From assembly GCF_027579695.1 (NCBI RefSeq), contig NC_083586.1, positions 5,948,001 through 6,012,000 on the forward strand: a stretch of DNA of 64,000 bases, in the 5' to 3' direction. The notes under the pieces are model-generated. The model saw only the letters and a list, made by a program, of their open reading frames with translations. It made no database searches and was not told the DNA's origin. Positions 1 to 12,479 of this stretch are shown piece after piece. Numbering within the stretch: position 1 is the first letter of the stretch; every line of letters begins with the position of its first letter. The DNA comes from Neoarius graeffei. Lineage: Eukaryota; Chordata; Actinopteri; Siluriformes; Ariidae. Both the position numbers and the translations under genes were made by a program.

Positions 1-3000
1 CTGTGCAGCTATGAAGCTAACATGAATCACTTTGTGCAGCTATGAAGCTAACATGAATCACTTTGTGCAGCTATGAAGCTAACATGAGTCACTTTGTGCA
101 GCTATGAAGCTAACATGACTCACTTTGTGCAGCTATGACCCAAATACGAATCACTTTGTGCAGCTATGAAGCCAACATGAGTCACTTTGGGCAGCTATGA
201 AGCTAACATGAATCACTTTGTGCAGCTATGAAGTTAACATGAATCACTTTGTGCAGCTATGAATCTAACACGAATCACTTTGTGCTGCGATGAATCTAAC
301 ATGAATCACTTTGTGCAGCTATGAATCTAACACAAATCACTTTGTGCTGCTATGAAGCTAACATGAATCACTTTGTGCAGCTATGAATCTAACATGAATC
401 ACTTTGTGCAGCTATGAAGCCAACATGAATCACTTTGTGCAGCTATGAATCTAACACGAATCAATTTGTCCGGCTATGAAGCTAACATGAATCACTCGGT
501 GCAGCTATGAATCTAAAACGAATCAATTTGTCCTGCTATGAAGCTAACATGAATCACTTTGTGCAGCTATGAAGCTAACATGAATCACTTTGTGCAGCTA
601 TGAAGCTAACATGAGTCACTTTGTGCAGCTATGAAGCTAACATGGATCACTTTGTGCAGCTATGAAGTTAACATGGATCACTTTGGGCAGCAATTAAGCC
701 AACATGAATCACTTTGTACAGCTATGAATCTAACATGAATCACTTTGTGCTGCTATGAAGCTAACATGAATCACTTTGTGCAGCTATGAAGTTAACATGA
801 ATCACTTTATGCAGCTATGAATCTAACATGAATCACTCTGTGCAGCTATGAAGCTAACATGGATCACTTTGGGCAGCAATTAAGCCAACATGAATCACTT
901 TGTACAGCTATGAAGCTAACATGAATCACTTTGGGCAGCAATTAAGCCAACATGAATCACTTTGTGCTGCTATGAAGCTAACATGAATCACTTTGTGCTG
1001 CTATGAAGCAAACATGAATCACTTTGTGCAGCTATGAAGTTAACATGAATCACTTTATGCAGCTATGAATCTAACATGAATCACTCTGTGCAGCTATGAA
1101 GCTAACATGAATCATTTTGTGCAGCTATAAAGCAAACATGAATTACTTTGTGCAGCTATGAAGCTAACATGAGTCACTTTGTGCAGCTATGAAGCCAACA
1201 TGAATCACTCTGTGCAGCTATGGAGCTAACATGACTCACTTTGTGCAGCTATCACCCAAATACGAATCACTTTGTGCAGCTATGAAGCTAACATGAATTA
1301 CTTTGTGCAGCTATGAAGCTAACATGAATCACTTTGTGCAGCGATGAAGCTAACATGAATCACTTTGTGCAGCTATGAAGCTAACATGAATCACTTTGTG
1401 CAGCTATGAAGCTAACATGAATCACTTTGTGCAGCTATGAATCTAACATGAATCACTTTGTGCAGCGATGAAGCTAAAATGAATCACTTTGTGCAGCTAT
1501 GAAGCTAACATGAATCACTTTGTGCAGCTATGAAGCTAACATGAATCACTTTGTGCAGCTATGAATCTAACATGAATCACTTTGTGCAGCTATGAAGCTA
1601 ACATGAATCACTTTGTGCAGCTATGAATCTAACATGAGTCACTTTGTGCAGCTATGAAGCTAACATGAGTCACTTTGTGCTGCTATGAAGATAACATGAC
1701 TCACTTTGTGCAGCTATGAAGCTAACATGAGTCACTTTGTGCAGCTATGAAGCCAACATGAATCACTTTGTGCAGCTTTGAATCTAACATGAATAACTAT
1801 GTGCAGCTATGAAGCTAACATGAGTCACTTTGTGCAGCTATGAAGCCAACATGAGTCACTTTGTGCAGCTATGAAGCGACCATGAATCACTTTGGGCAGC
1901 TATGAAGCTAACATGAATCACTTTGTGCAGCTATGAAGCCAACATGAATCACTCTTTGCAGCTATGGAGCTAACATGACTCACTTTGTGCAGCTATCACC
2001 CAAATACCAATCACTTTGTGCAGCTATGAAGCTAACATGAATTACTTTGTGCAGCTATGAAGCCAACATGAGTCACTTTGTGCAGCTATGAAGTTAACAT
2101 GAATCACTTTGTGCAGCTATGAAGCCAACATGAGTCACTTTGTGCAGCTATGAATCTAACACGAATCACTTTGTGCAGCTATGAAGCTAACATGAATTAC
2201 TTTGTGCAGCTATGAAGCCAACATGAGTCACTTTGTGCAGCTATGAATCTAACACGAATCACTTTGTGCAGCTATGAAGCTAACATGAATTACTTTGTGC
2301 AGCTATGAAGCCAACATGAGTCACTCGGTGCAGCTATGAAGTTAACATGAATTACTTTGTGCAGCTATGAAGCCAACATGAGTCACTTTGTGCAGCTATG
2401 AATCTAACACGAATCACTTTGTGCAGCTATGAAGCTAACATGAGTCACTTTGTGCAGCTATGAAGCTAACATGAGTCACTTTGTGCAGCTATGAAGCTAA
2501 AATGAGTCACTTTGTGCTGCTATGAAGCTAACATGAATCACTTTGTGCAGCTATGAAGCTAACATGAATCACTTTGTGCAGCTATGAAGCTAACATGAAT
2601 CACTTTGTGCAGCTATGAATCTAACACGAATCAATTTGTGCTGCTATGAAGCTAACATGAATCATTTTGTGCAGCTATGAATCTAACACGAATCTCTTTG
2701 TGCAGCTATGTAGCTAACATGAATCACTTTCTGCAGCTATGAATCTAACATGAGTCACTTTGTGCAGCTATGAAGCCAACATGAATCACTCTGTGCAGCT
2801 ATGGAGCTAACATGACTCACTTTGTGCAGCTATCACCCAAATACGAATCACTTTGTGCAGCTATGAAGCTAACATGAATTACTTTGTGCAGCTATGAATC
2901 ACTTTGTGCAGCTATGAATCACTCGGTGCAGCTATGAAGTTAACATGATTCACTTTGTGCAGCTATGAAGCCAACATGATTCACTTTGTGCGGCTATGAA

Positions 3001-3405
3001 TCTAACATGAATCACTCTGTGCAGCTATGAAGCTAACATGAATCACTTTGTGCAGCTATGAAGCTAACATGAATCACTTTGTGCAGCTATGAAGCTAACA
3101 TGAGTCACTTTGTGCAGCTATGAAGCTAACATGACTCACTTTGTGCAGCTATGACCCAAATACGAATCACTTTGTGCAGCTATGAAGCCAACATGAGTCA
3201 CTTTGGGCAGCTATGAAGCTAACATGAATCACTTTGTGCAGCTATGAAGTTAACATGAATCACTTTGTGCAGCTATGAATCTAACACGAATCACTTTGTG
3301 CTGCGATGAATCTAACATGAATCACTTTGTGCAGCTATGAATCTAACACAAATCACTTTGTGCTGCTATGAAGGTAACATGAATCACTTTGTGCAGCTAT
3401 GAATC

Positions 3406-5935
3406 TAACATGAATCACTTTGGGCAGCTATGAAGCTAACATGAATCATTCTGTGCAGCTATGAAGCTAACATGATTCACTTTGTGCAGCTATGAAGCTA
3501 ACATGAATCACTTTGGGCAGCTATGAAGTAAATATGAATCACTATGTGCAGCTATGAATCTAACATGAATCACTCTGTGCAGCTATGACGCTAACATGAA
3601 TCACTTTGTGCAGCTATAAAGCAAACATGAATCACTTTGTGCAGCTATGAAGCTAACATGACTCAGAATGTGCAGCTATGAAGCCAACATGAATCACTTT
3701 GTGCAGCTATGAAGCTAACACGAATCACTTTGTGCAGCGATGAAGCTAACATTACTAACTTTGTGCAGCTATGAAGCTAACACGAATCACTTTGTGCAGC
3801 TGTGAAGCTAACATGACTCACAATGTGCAGCTATGAAGCCAACATGAATCACTTTGTGCAGCTATGAAGCTAACATGAATCACTTTGTGCAGCTATGAAG
3901 CTAACATGAATAACTATGTGCTGCTATGAAGCTAACATGAATCACTTTGGGCAGCTATGAAGCTAACATGAATCACTTTGTACAGCTATGAAGCTAACAT
4001 GAATCACTTTGTGCAGCAATCACCCAAATACGAATCACTTTGTGCAGCTATGAAGCTAACGTGATTCACTTTGTGCAGCGATGAAGCTAACATGAGTCAT
4101 TTTGTGCAGCTTTCACCCAAATACAAATCACTTTGTGCAGTTATGAAACTAATGCCGCTTTTCCACTACAAACGCGGCTGAGTCGTGCCGTGCTGAGTCG
4201 GGCTGAGCGAGGCTGTTGGAGTTGCATTTCGACTACAACCGCGCTGAACCGTGCTGGCTGGAAGTGGGTGGACACATTGGGTGGAGTTAGCGAAAGTGGG
4301 TGGACGTCAGGTGATGTCGTTAAGCAGCGCAAACAGTGACATCAGTGAGCTTTTAAGCGGTAGTCTCACGACCCGAATAGTAAACAATAAACATGGAGGA
4401 CATGGAGTCGTTAGTGTTGCTGGTCTTGGTGCTGTGGCTTGTTGTCACCGACAACGCGGACAGATACTGGCAAGAGCGTATAGATGAGGCGAGGCGCATA
4501 AGGCTTCAGAAATTCTCATAATTCGTAATTCTTCTCCTTCCGGGTTTGCGGTGTTTACAGATCCCAGCGCGCTCGCGGGGCGTGTGTGAGCATGTGAGGA
4601 CACTCCTCCTCACCAATCAGTGCACAGGGGAGTGTCTACTCACGCCCCCAGCCTCACTTGGCACGGCTTAGCTCGCTTCAGCCCCACTCCAAAACGGTGC
4701 GAGTTTTAGGGGCTAAGCAGGGCTGAAACGAGCTGAGTCATGCTGGTTTTTGGTAGTCGAAACGCGAGCCGTGTTGGGCTGAAGTGAGCTGAAGCGAGCT
4801 GAAGTGAGCTGAAAAAGGGTAGTGGAAAAGGGCCATAACATGAATTACTCTGTGCAGCTATGAAGCTAACATGAATCACTCGGTGCAGCTATGAAGCTAA
4901 CATGAATCACTTTCTGCAGCTATGAAGCTAACATGAATCACTTTCTGCAGCTATGAAGGTGACATGAATCACTTTTTGCAGCTATGAATCACTTTGTGCA
5001 GCTATGAATCACTTTGTGCAGCCGTGAATCACTCGGTGCAGCTATGAAGTTAACATGATTCACTTTGTGCAGCTATGAAGCTAATATGAATCACTTTGGG
5101 CAGCTATGAAGCTAACATGAATCACTTTGTGCAGCTATGAAGTTAACATGATTCACTTTGTGCAGCTATGAAGCTAACATGAATCACTTTGGGCAGCTAT
5201 GAAGCTAACATGATTCACTTTGTGCTGCTATGAAGCTAACATGAATCACTTTGGGCAGCTATGAAGCTAACATGAATCACTTTGTGCAGCTATGAAGCTA
5301 ACATGATTCACTTTGTGCAGCTATGAAGCTAACATGAATCACTTTTGGCAGCTATGAAGTTAACATGATTCACTTTGTGCAGCCATGAAGCTAACATGAA
5401 TCACTTTGGGCATTTATGAAGCTAACATGAATCACTTTGGGCAGCTATGAAGCTAACATGAATCACTTTGGGCAGCTATGAAGCTAACATGAATCACTCT
5501 GTGCAGCTATGAAGCTAACATGAATCAGTCTGTGCAGCTATGAAGCTAACATGAATCACTTTGTGCAGCTATGAAGCTAACATGAATCACTCTGTGCAGC
5601 TATGAAACTAATATGAATCACTTTGGGCAGCTATGAAGCTAACATGAATCACTTTGGGCAGCTATGAAGCTAACATGAATCACTTTGGGCAGCTATGAAG
5701 GTAACATGATTCGCTTTGTGCAGCTATGAAGCTAACATGAATCACTTTGTGCAGCTATGAAGCTAACATGAATCACTTTGTGCAGCTATGAAGTTAACAT
5801 GATTCACTTTGTGCAGCTATGAAGCTAACATGAATCACTTTGGGCAGCTATGAAGCTAACATGAATCACTTTGTGCAGCTATGAAGCTAACATGATTCAC
5901 TTTGTGCAGCCATGAAGCTAACATGAATCACTTTG
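3406..5935. repeat. Segmental duplication within the minisatellite, copy 1
   Basis: This stretch of minisatellite plus MITE is matched unit by unit by 6415-8925. The offset is 3009 bp through the MITE. It falls to 2989 bp after a 20-bp segment (starting CTATGAATCAC near 4982) that is present twice here and once in the other copy. Variant units such as GAAGTAAATATG and the AATGTGCAG unit fall in the same order in both. At the far end the copies part where one reads TGCAGCTGTG and the other GGCATTTATG. Confidence 0.88.
4153..4835 (+). mobile_element. PIF/Harbinger-type MITE, copy 1
   Basis: A 683-bp unique insert in the minisatellite. It starts TGCCGCTTTTCCACTAC and ends GTAGTGGAAAAGGGCCA, giving 17-bp terminal inverted repeats with two mismatches. 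It is flanked by the 3-bp duplication TAA (4150-4152 and 4836-4838), the target size known for PIF/Harbinger transposons. The interior is GC-rich with clustered GAGCTGAAG/GCTGAGTCG repeats near both ends. It also contains a short open frame at 4393-4521, MEDMESLVLL to RLQKFS, 42 residues, hydrophobic then charged. This may be a leftover of the first exon of an autonomous relative. No DDE transposase remains, so it is non-autonomous. Confidence 0.88.
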
Positions 5936-6289
5936 TGCAGCTGTGAAGCTAACATGACTAACTTTGTGCAGCTATGAAGCTAACATGAATAACTATGTGC
6001 AGCTATGAAGCTAAGATGAATCACTTTGGGCAGCTATGAAGCTAACATGACTAACTTTGTGCAGCTATGAAGTTAACATGAATAACTATGTGCAGCTATG
6101 AAGCTAAGATGAATCACTTTGGGCAGCTATGAAGCTAACATGAATCACTTTGTACAGCTATGAAGCTAACATGAATCACTTTGTGCAGCAATCACCCAAA
6201 TACGAATCACTTTGTGCAGCTATGAAGCTAACATGATTCACTTTGTGCTGCTATGAAGCTAACATGAATCACTTTGTGCAGCTATGAAG

Positions 6290-6380
6290 CTAACATGAGT
6301 CACTTTGTGCAGCTTTCACCCAAATACAAATCACTTTGTGCAGTTATGAAACTAACATGAATTACTCTGTGCAGCTATGA
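6290..6380. other. Paralogous empty MITE target site
   Basis: The unit string here (CACCCAAATACAAATCAC, then CAGTTATGAAACTAACATG, then ATTACTCTGTGCAG) equals the two flanks of the MITE insertions joined together, with a single TAA at 6353-6355 where the MITE would sit. It therefore records the state before insertion and confirms both the boundaries and the TAA target duplication. Confidence 0.85.
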
Positions 6381-6414
6381 AGCTAACGTGATTCACTTTG
6401 TGCAGCGATGAAGC

Positions 6415-8925
6415 TAACATGAATCACTTTGGGCAGCTATGAAGCTAACATGAATCATTCTGTGCAGCTATGAAGCTAACATGATTCACTTTGTGCAGCT
6501 ATGAAGCTAACATGAATCACTTTGGGCAGCTATGAAGTAAATATGAATCACTATGTGCAGCTATGAATCTAACATGAATCACTCTGTGCAGCTATGACGC
6601 TAACATGAATCACTTTGTGCTGCTATAAAGCAAACATGAATCACTTTGTGCAGCTATGAAGCTAACATGACTCAGAATGTGCAGCTATGAAGCCAACATG
6701 AATCACTTTGTGCAGCTATGAAGCTAACACGAATCACTTTGTGCAGCGATGAAGCTAACATTACTAACTTTGTGCAGCTATGAAGCTAACACGAATCACT
6801 TTGTGCAGCTGTGAAGCTAACATGACTCACAATGTGCAGCTATGAAGCCAACATGAATCACTTTGTGCAGCTATGAAGCTAACATGAATCACTTTGTGCA
6901 GCTATGAAGCTAACATGAATAACTATGTGCTGCTATGAAGCTAACATGAATCACTTTGGGCAGCTATGAAGCTAACATGAATCACTTTGTACAGCTATGA
7001 AGCTAACATGAATCACTTTGTGCAGCAATCACCCAAATACGAATCACTTTGTGCAGCTATGAAGCTAACGTGATTCACTTTGTGCAGCGATGAAGCTAAC
7101 ATGAGTCATTTTGTGCAGCTTTCACCCAAATACAAATCACTTTGTGCAGTTATGAAACTAATGCCGCTTTTCCACTACAAACGCGGCTGAGTCGTGCCGT
7201 GCTGAGTCGGGCTGAGCGAGGCTGTTGGAGTTGCATTTCGACTACAACCGCGCTGAACCGTGCTGGCTGGAAGTGGGTGGACACATTGGGTGGAGTTAGC
7301 GAAAGTGGGTGGACGTCAGGTGATGTCGTTAAGCAGCGCAAACAGTGACATCAGTGAGCTTTTAAGCGGTAGTCTCACGACCCGAATAGTAAACAATAAA
7401 CATGGAGGACATGGAGTCGTTAGTGTTGCTGGTCTTGGTGCTGTGGCTTGTTGTCACCGACAACGCGGACAGATACTGGCAAGAGCGTATAGATGAGGCG
7501 AGGCGCATAAGGCTTCAGAAATTCTCATAATTCGTAATTCTTCTCCTTCCGGGTTTGCGGTGTTTACAGATCCCAGCGCGCTCGCGGGGCGTGTGTGAGC
7601 ATGTGAGGACACTCCTCCTCACCAATCAGTGCACAGGGGAGTGTCTACTCACGCCCCCAGCCTCACTTGGCACGGCTTAGCTCGCTTCAGCCCCACTCCA
7701 AAACGGTGCGAGTTTTAGGGGCTAAGCAGGGCTGAAACGAGCTGAGTCATGCTGGTTTTTGGTAGTCGAAACGCGAGCCGTGTTGGGCTGAAGTGAGCTG
7801 AAGCGAGCTGAAGTGAGCTGAAAAAGGGTAGTGGAAAAGGGCCATAACATGAATTACTCTGTGCAGCTATGAAGCTAACATGAATCACTCGGTGCAGCTA
7901 TGAAGCTAACATGAATCACTTTCTGCAGCTATGAAGCTAACATGAATCACTTTCTGCAGCTATGAAGGTGACATGAATCACTTTTTGCAGCTATGAATCA
8001 CTTTGTGCAGCCGTGAATCACTCGGTGCAGCTATGAAGTTAACATGATTCACTTTGTGCAGCTATGAAGCTAATATGAATCACTTTGGGCAGCTATGAAG
8101 CTAACATGAATCACTTTGTGCAGCTATGAAGTTAACATGATTCACTTTGTGCAGCTATGAAGCTAACATGAATCACTTTGGGCAGCTATGAAGCTAACAT
8201 GATTCACTTTGTGCTGCTATGAAGCTAACATGAATCACTTTGGGCAGCTATGAAGCTAACATGAATCACTTTGTGCAGCTATGAAGCTAACATGATTCAC
8301 TTTGTGCAGCTATGAAGCTAACATGAATCACTTTTGGCAGCTATGAAGTTAACATGATTCACTTTGTGCAGCCATGAAGCTAACATGAATCACTTTGGGC
8401 ATTTATGAAGCTAACATGAATCACTTTGGGCAGCTATGAAGCTAACATGAATCACTTTGGGCAGCTATGAAGCTAACATGAATCACTCTGTGCAGCTATG
8501 AAGCTAACATGAATCAGTCTGTGCAGCTATGAAGCTAACATGAATCACTTTGTGCAGCTATGAAGCTAACATGAATCACTCTGTGCAGCTATGAAGCTAA
8601 TATGAATCACTTTGGGCAGCTATGAAGCTAACATGAATCACTTTGGGCAGCTATGAAGCTAACATGAATCACTTTGGGCAGCTATGAAGGTAACATGATT
8701 CGCTTTGTGCAGCTATGAAGCTAACATGAATCACTTTGTGCAGCTATGAAGCTAACATGAATCACTTTGTGCAGCTATGAAGTTAACATGATTCACTTTG
8801 TGCAGCTATGAAGCTAACATGAATCACTTTGGGCAGCTATGAAGCTAACATGAATCACTTTGTGCAGCTATGAAGCTAACATGATTCACTTTGTGCAGCC
8901 ATGAAGCTAACATGAATCACTTTGG
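6415..8925. repeat. Segmental duplication within the minisatellite, copy 2
   Basis: Second copy of the 2.5-kb unit that includes the MITE. By eye the two copies differ at only a few bases plus one 20-bp repeat-length change, which implies a recent unequal exchange, gene conversion, or an assembly duplication. Confidence 0.88.
7162..7844 (+). mobile_element. PIF/Harbinger-type MITE, copy 2
   Basis: Same 683 bp, same ends and same TAA flanks (7159-7161, 7845-7847) as the copy at 4153, with no difference that I could see. Because the surrounding minisatellite units also match, this copy arose by duplication of the locus and not by a second transposition. The small open frame recurs at 7402-7530. 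Confidence 0.88.
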
Positions 8926-10404
8926 GCATTTATGAAGCTAACATGATTCACTTTGTGCAGCTATGAAGCTAACATGAATCACTTTGGGCAGCTTTGAAGC
9001 TAACATGAATCACTTTGTGCAGCTATGATGCTAACATGATTCACTTTGTGCAGCTATGAAGCTAACATGAATCACTTTGGGCAGCTATGAAGCTAACATG
9101 ATTCACTTTGTGCTGCTATGAAGCTAACATGAATCACTTTGGGCAGCTATGAAGCTAACATGAATCACTTTGTGCAGCTATGAAGCTAACATGATTCACT
9201 TTGTGCAGCTATGAAGCTAACATGAATCACTTTTGGCAGCTATGAAGTTAACATGATTCACTTTGTGCAGCCATGAAGCTAACATGAATCACTTTGGGCA
9301 TTTATGAAGCTAACATGAATCACTTTGGGCAGCTATGAAGCTAACATGAATCACTTTGGGCAGCTATGAAGGTAACATGATTCGCTTTGTGCAGCTATGA
9401 AGCTAACATGAATCACTTTGGGCAGCTATGAAGCTAATCACTTTGTGCAGCTATGAAGCTAACATGATTCACTTTGGGCAGCTATGAAGCTAACATGAAT
9501 CACTCTGTGCAGCTATGAAGCTAACATGAATCACTCTGTGCAGCTATGAAGCTAACATGAATCACTTTGTGCAGCTATGAAGCTAACATGAATCACTTTG
9601 TGCAGCTATGAAGTTAACATGATTCACTTTGTGCAGCTATGAAGCTAACATGAATCACTTTGTGCAGCTATGAAGCTAACATGATTCACTTTGTGCAGCC
9701 ATGAAGCTAACATGAATCACTTTGGGCATTTATGAAGCTAACATGATTCACTTTGTGCAGCTATGAAGCTAACATGAATCACTTTGGGCAGCTTTGAAGC
9801 TAACATGAATCACTTTGTGCAGCTATGAAGCTAACATGATTCACTTTGTGCAGCTATGAAGCTAACATCAATCACTTTTGGCAGCTATGAAGTTAACATG
9901 ATTCACTTTGTGCAGCCATGAAGCTAACATGAATCACTTTGGGCATTTATGAAGCTAACATGAATCACTTTGTGCAGCTATGAAGCTAACATGAATCACT
10001 CTGTGCAGCTATGAAGCTAACATGATTCACTTTGTGCAGCTATGAAGCTAACATCAATCACTTTTGGCAGCTATGAAGTTAACATGATTCACTTTGTGCA
10101 GCCATGAAGCTAACATGAATCACTTTGGGCATTTATGAAGCTAACATGAATCACTTTGGGCAGCTTTGAAGCTAACATGAATCACTTTGTGCAGCTATGA
10201 AGCTAACATGATTCACTTTGTGCAGCTATGAAGCTAACATCAATCACTTTTGGCAGCTATGAAGTTAACATGATTCACTTTGTGCAGCCATGAAGCTAAC
10301 ATGAATCACTTTGGGCAGCTATGAAGCTAACATGAATCACTCTGTGCAGCTATGAAGCTAACATGAATCACTCTGTGCAGCTATGAAGCTAACATGAATC
10401 AGTA

Positions 10405-11431
10405 GAGTCGCAGGGTTTGGTAGCTTACAGCCGTGCCGCCGGGTCGCGGTGAACCCGGGGGAAAGTTTGGGGGAGGAGTTCGGGCAAAGTTCTTGTCAAG
10501 TACAGGTTGCTCACCTGACTTCCTCGAGGCGTGGGAAAAATTGTGCCATTATCCCGTGGAAAGCGTATATCTGACGCACATGATCAGTGTGTGTTCATTG
10601 AGTATGGAGTGTGTGAGACTTGCATTTTACCAGTTTCCTGCGCTACGAGTTCGGGCCGCACTTGTGAAGCGTGTGTGATGCATGTGATTAGCACGTTACA
10701 ATCACTCATAACTTGCATGTGATACAAGCCAGGAGTGGGTATAAAACCAGCGTGTCTGCAGCATTCTGTATCTGTCTTTCGACTGAAGAACATTGAATAA
10801 TTTGTGGGATTTTTTTTTTTTAAATTCAGTTTAACGTTTAGAAAATGGGACCCAAGAAGCAGCGAGCAAAAGTGAAATAACCCAGCCTGAAACATCAGAG
10901 GGGGAGGAGGAGGAAGAGTTTGATGATGATGGTAGCAGCACCGGCGAGCCCTGCACGGACAGGGAGAAGTTTGCCTTCTAGCCGGCAGAAGGCACAGCAC
11001 CCCGCCAGAGGGATTTTCACAGGTAAATACACATGTTTTAAAATTCATTTCAGTATCTGTATGCTTATGTAATTAATATTATATATGCTGATTTTCATGT
11101 ATGCTTCTGCTAACGATGCCCAGAAGTGAGGACACTGCAATCCCATCATCGCTGTCAGGCCATTGTGCCATGCTCAGTAATGAGGACGAGGACATCCCGA
11201 CACCCCGTCCCACCACTCAGCAGGAGCAGGACAGCAGCTCAGAGTCAAAGTGTGTTTCAGTGCTCAAACTGTTGGGCTATTTCGTTGGGATTTTTTACAA
11301 TGTAATAAAATGTGTTATTCCCTTATACTCATGTTTTATTATTTGAGGTTTGCATGGTAAATTAACATATACTCAAATAAAAACAGCAAATGAGGTGGTC
11401 TTCTTCCTTTCAACAATGCTACGCGCTACAT
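10405..11431 (+). other. Unrecognised transcription-unit-like segment
   Basis: Unique sequence between the minisatellite and a hAT transposon. A TATA box lies at 10740-10746, and a 5'-leader-like stretch leads to an ATG at 10845 that reads MGPKKQRAKVK and stops. Downstream is a run encoding acidic residues, then a good splice-donor sequence (AGGTAAATA at 11021). A second acidic, serine-rich open stretch lies at 11117-11260 (SEDTAIPSSL, then NEDEDIPTPRP). The pattern of a basic start, an acidic patch and a donor resembles the first exons of a DNA-transposon gene or a small host gene with a frame break. I cannot name a family. Confidence 0.35.
10740..10746 (+). promoter_or_regulatory. TATA box of an unidentified unit
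   Basis: TATAAAA inside GGGTATAAAACCAGCG, about 100 bp before the first ATG, followed by a CTTTCGACTGAAGAAC leader. This is a strong match to a core TATA element. The gene it served is not recognised. Confidence 0.5.
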
Positions 11432-11523
11432 CAGGGGTGGGGAACGTCCGGCCTCCGGGCAGTATACGGCCCACGAGACCGTTTGATCTGGCCCGCAAGA
11501 TGATTTCATAATTACTTACAGGC

Positions 11524-11539
11524 TCACACACACACACAC

Positions 11540-11602
<63 letters not shown>
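11524..11602. repeat. Compound microsatellite (CA)n(A)n(TA)n
   Basis: A short CA run, an A run and about 22 TA units lie in the 5' non-coding part of the hAT element. Confidence 0.9.
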
Positions 11603-11606
<4 letters not shown>

Positions 11607-12479
11607 CAGAAAATAATCAGACTACAATTAATAAAATTGGCGAGTGGTTGTCTTTCCAGGCCAAGGACAGGGTCCTGAACCCCACATGAACAGTTCGTGA
11701 TCATGCATGGTCACGTCATTTAGCGGGCATAGACAGACTGTTTAACGATTTCACCAAAATGCACCATGGCAAGTCTGAAGAAGAGAAAGGTAGATGCAGA
11801 ATGTCGTGCTTTTCAGGAAAAATGGACAAAAGATTATTTTTTCGTGTAAGTAAAAGGCAAGTCAGTTTGCTTAATTTGTGGGGAAGCACTTGATGAAAAA
11901 GGCTAATCTGGAGCATCATTACACCACCAAACACACCAAGCTGGATGAGCTGAAAGGACAAGTGCATGTGGATAAAATTAATGCTCTTTGGTGGAGTTTG
12001 GGCACCCAACAAGCAACATTCACAAGACCTCAAGGTAACCAAGAAAACGTTACACAGGCTAGTTTTGTGGTAAGTGAGCTAATCACTAAGAAACTGAAAC
12101 CACATTCAGAAGGGGAGTTTGTGAAGGAGTGCCTTGTCGCTGCAGCGGAACTGCTCGCACCAGACAAAGTGACACTTTTCCAAAGTGTCAGTTTGTCTCG
12201 AAGAACTGTCTCCGACTGGATTACTGACATGGCACAAGACATTGAGAAAACATTGAAGGATACCATGAGGGATTTTCAGTTTTTCTCATTCGCCTGCGAC
12301 GAGACAACAGACATCACAAATACCGCCCAACTCGCCATTTTTGTGTGTGGGATTACAGCTGAGTTTGATACATGGGAGGAAATGCTGTCTTTGCAAGCCA
12401 TGCATGGCACTACCAAAGGTGAGGATTTGTTTGAGCAAGTTCTTTTGGTTATGAACAATTCGACCTGCAGTTTGACAAG

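Larger units (their letters stand above)
1..10404. repeat. 31-bp minisatellite array, about 290 copies
   Basis: Tandem units of 31 bp, recognisable by the core GCAGCTATGAAG followed by CTAACATGAATCAC and TTTGT, fill the window from its first base to about 10404, so the array begins before the window. Units differ by recurrent substitutions (GAAGCT/GAATCT/GAAGTT, TTTGTG/TTTGGG/CTCTGTG, a CACCCAAATAC variant), and the same variant orders recur about 3 kb apart. For example, the motif GACCCAAATACG occurs near 139 and again near 3154. All frames carry stops, so it is non-coding. Only two MITE copies interrupt it. I see no resemblance to a named centromeric satellite. Confidence 0.97.

Noticed and set aside
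1-10404. CRISPR-like array because of regular 31-bp repeats
   Set aside because: Units are directly adjacent with no unique spacers, and the context is vertebrate DNA; it is a minisatellite.
10584-11048. 154-codon minus-strand open frame
   Set aside because: It runs antisense through the TATA region and poly-T tract and shows no domain; the plus-strand signals are more gene-like.
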